In this document: positions 51,478 through 52,787 of the stretch, piece by piece
Layout of the letters: each line of letters opens with the position of its first letter
How positions within the stretch are numbered: the stretch's first letter is position 1
Assembly (NCBI GenBank): GCA_013042375.1
Contig: JABDQH010000048.1
Coordinates: 1 to 52,787, forward strand
Direction of reading: 5' to 3'
DNA from: Woeseiaceae bacterium
GTDB taxonomy: Bacteria > Pseudomonadota > Gammaproteobacteria > Steroidobacterales > Woeseiaceae
Length of the DNA stretch: 52,787 bases
Translations under genes and position numbers: made by a program
The notes under the pieces: model-generated
Told to the model about the DNA's origin: nothing
The model's input: the letters and a program-made list of their open reading frames with translations, nothing else
Database searches by the model: none

Positions 51478-52607
51478 CGACGACTTCCAGATGGCTTTTC
51501 CAAATCGCCTATTTCGATAATGACCTTACCGCGCGCACGCTTCGTTTCGAGATAACGCAAAGCCTCGGCGGTGTCGCTTAACGCGTAGCGGGAGTCGATT
51601 CGTGATGTGAGCCGACCGTCAGCCATGAGGCCCGCAAGGTACTCGAGATCCTTCGCAGACAGCCTTGCGATCATCGCGCCTATTTCCTGGTCGACAAACG
51701 GCGACACCATCATCGCCTTCAATGGCGGCCATAGCGGCGCAATCCAGTTGCCCTTGGGGCCGCCAACGAGAACCATGCGCCCCTGCGGCTTGAGCACGCG
51801 GCGATTCGCGGTCAATGACTGGCTGCCCACCATATCGACGATCAGGTCATATTCGATTCCGCTCTCAGTGTAGTTTTCGTTCTTGTAGTCGAACACGTGG
51901 TCGGCGCCGAGCGCGCGCACCATCTCAACGTTGCGCGTACTGCAAACACCGTGCACTTCCGCGCCCAGCACTTTAGCGATCTGCACGGCATAGGTCCCGA
52001 CGCCTCCCGAGGCCCCGTTGACCAGTACTTTCTCGCCAGCCTTCAGCCTGCCATGATCGCGCAAAGCCTGCAGGGCGGTGATCGCGGCGATAGGAATCGC
52101 AGCGGCTTCTTCGAAGCGGACATTGTCGGGTTTTGCGGCAATCCCGCGGTCCTCCGGAATCACGAGGTACTCGGCGAAAGCACCGCTTTGCCCGCCGTAT
52201 ACCTCATCGCCGACTGCAAATTTCGTAACTTCATCGCCGGTCTGGGCGACCACACCGGCGAAATCGACGCCCATCCTCGGATCATTCGGGCTACCAATGC
52301 CCGCCGAGAGACGCATGAGGTAGGGCGATCCGCGCATATAGTGATAGTCGAGCGGATTCACGGCGGCGGCCTTCACCTGGACGATGACGTCTTTCGGTCC
52401 TGGCTGCGGCTTCTTCACGTCGAGGTACTCGAGCGCCTCGGGCCCGCCATAGCAGCGCGAAACAACAGCTTTCATCGTGTCTTCGCCGGCAGTAATTTCC
52501 GGGCGTGGATCGCACTCGGACGTGTAGCTAATGGTAATCGCGAGCCCGACAATAGCCGCGCACAGCACGAGCAGGAAACCATTGAGGATCTTGAATCGGA
52601 GTTTCAT
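51474..52607 (-). CDS. Zinc-independent medium-chain dehydrogenase/quinone-oxidoreductase-like protein with N-terminal anchor
   Basis: The 377-residue protein consists of a hydrophobic N-terminal helix (about 8-29) and an MDR fold beginning at MKAVVSRCYGGPEALEY (Met45). NPLDYHYMRG, GVDFAGVV and the NADPH motif VLVNGASGGVGTYAVQIAK (about 194-212) place it in the quinone-oxidoreductase-like group without zinc ligands. The extra 44 residues could anchor it in the inner membrane. An alternative is that translation begins at Met45, giving a soluble enzyme, but no strong RBS is seen there. Confidence 0.85.
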   Translation of the reverse strand: MKLRFKILNGFLLVLCAAIVGLAITISYTSECDPRPEITAGEDTMKAVVSRCYGGPEALEYLDVKKPQPGPKDVIVQVKAAAVNPLDYHYMRGSPYLMRLSAGIGSPNDPRMGVDFAGVVAQTGDEVTKFAVGDEVYGGQSGAFAEYLVIPEDRGIAAKPDNVRFEEAAAIPIAAITALQALRDHGRLKAGEKVLVNGASGGVGTYAVQIAKVLGAEVHGVCSTRNVEMVRALGADHVFDYKNENYTESGIEYDLIVDMVGSQSLTANRRVLKPQGRMVLVGGPKGNWIAPLWPPLKAMMVSPFVDQEIGAMIARLSAKDLEYLAGLMADGRLTSRIDSRYALSDTAEALRYLETKRARGKVIIEIGDLEKPSGSRR

Positions 52608-52746
52608 CGGTCCATTCTATGGCATCCGGCTGAATCCCGCGCCACGCGGGCCGTATGGTCATAGCGGCGGGGCGTTTCTCTCGCATTTTCAGTCGCTTAG
52701 CGCTATACTACTGGATATTCAAACAGTGTTTTCCAGGGAGGGAGCC

Positions 52747-52787
52747 ATGGCCGCCGTCGCACCGTTCGATACCCATTCTGACCTGTC
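52747..52787 (+). CDS. Start of an unidentified gene (cut by window end)
   Basis: An ATG at 52747 preceded by a strong AGGGAGGG ribosome-binding site opens a frame of 13 visible codons (MAAVAPFDTHSDL). A TATACT -10-like sequence lies upstream near 52703-52708. Too little is visible to name the product. Confidence 0.6.
   Translation, partial: MAAVAPFDTHSDL

Noticed and set aside
1-52787. CRISPR arrays, prophage, insertion sequences, rRNA or tRNA genes
   Set aside because: I saw no spaced direct repeats, transposase or integrase motifs, or structured RNA genes apart from the riboswitch and attenuator.

Overview
The window is high-GC DNA (roughly mid-60s percent by eye), densely coding, with short intergenic gaps. 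It looks like a chromosome segment of a free-living gammaproteobacterium on the Xanthomonadales/Woeseiales/Chromatiales side of the class. The pointers are a TrpR-like YerC regulator heading a his operon, a SAM-I riboswitch before metB-metX, a DUF3450/TtpC/TonB2 energy-transduction cluster, type II secretion genes next to a rhombosortase, and the order fabG-acpP-fabF-mltG-tmk-holB-pilZ. I see no prophage, insertion sequence, CRISPR array, rRNA or tRNA. The taxonomic placement is inference from gene content.

Layout. 1-2.3 kb (minus): TrpR-like regulator, hisG and a cut hisD. 2.4-5.0 kb (plus): promoter, SAM-I riboswitch, metB, metX. 5.0-10.8 kb (minus): a leucine-rich leader peptide and attenuator, then ilvC-leuA-leuC-leuD-leuB. 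11.4-17.0 kb (plus): DUF3450, TtpC, ExbB, two ExbD, TonB and a TPR protein. 17.1-20.8 kb: ferredoxin, etfBA (minus), a mercaptopyruvate-type sulfurtransferase and a small lipoprotein. 20.8-29.2 kb (plus): family III CoA-transferase, alaA and an AddB/AddA-like nuclease-helicase pair. 29.2-34.7 kb (minus): gspGHIJKLMN. 34.7-41.0 kb (plus): rhombosortase, then fatty-acid, cell-wall and replication genes ending in pilZ. 41.0-45.0 kb (minus): a cNMP-binding/rhodanese protein, and an EEP-family phosphohydrolase followed by a FadJ-type beta-oxidation enzyme. 45.1-50.2 kb (plus): a TIR-like protein, a GlpQ-like phosphodiesterase, the four-gene cluster TlpA-like/DUF4266/DUF3570/ApbE, and a coiled-coil membrane protein. 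50.2-52.8 kb: two small membrane proteins, a membrane-anchored oxidoreductase and the first codons of a final gene.

How the parts work together. The first 10 kb holds amino-acid biosynthesis under three different kinds of control: a TrpR-like repressor with a candidate operator (his), a SAM-sensing RNA (met) and ribosome-mediated leucine attenuation (ilv-leu). The TonB2/TtpC block would power outer-membrane receptors. The gsp genes and the divergent rhombosortase fit one export route in which GlyGly-CTERM proteins are processed as they are secreted. The fab/acp/tmk/holB block is housekeeping.

The strongest candidate for an undescribed system is 46.6-49.5 kb. There a thioredoxin-like protein, a tiny lipoprotein with a Gly/Cys tail, a predicted outer-membrane barrel carrying a flavinylation-like DTLTGAT motif, and a flavin transferase without a signal peptide are packed with overlapping or nearly abutting reading frames. 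A divergent pair of a TIR-like protein and an EEP-family enzyme (44.2-45.6 kb) is a second candidate. Two REP-like palindromes (9598-9642 and 40973-40985) hint at a dispersed repeat family.
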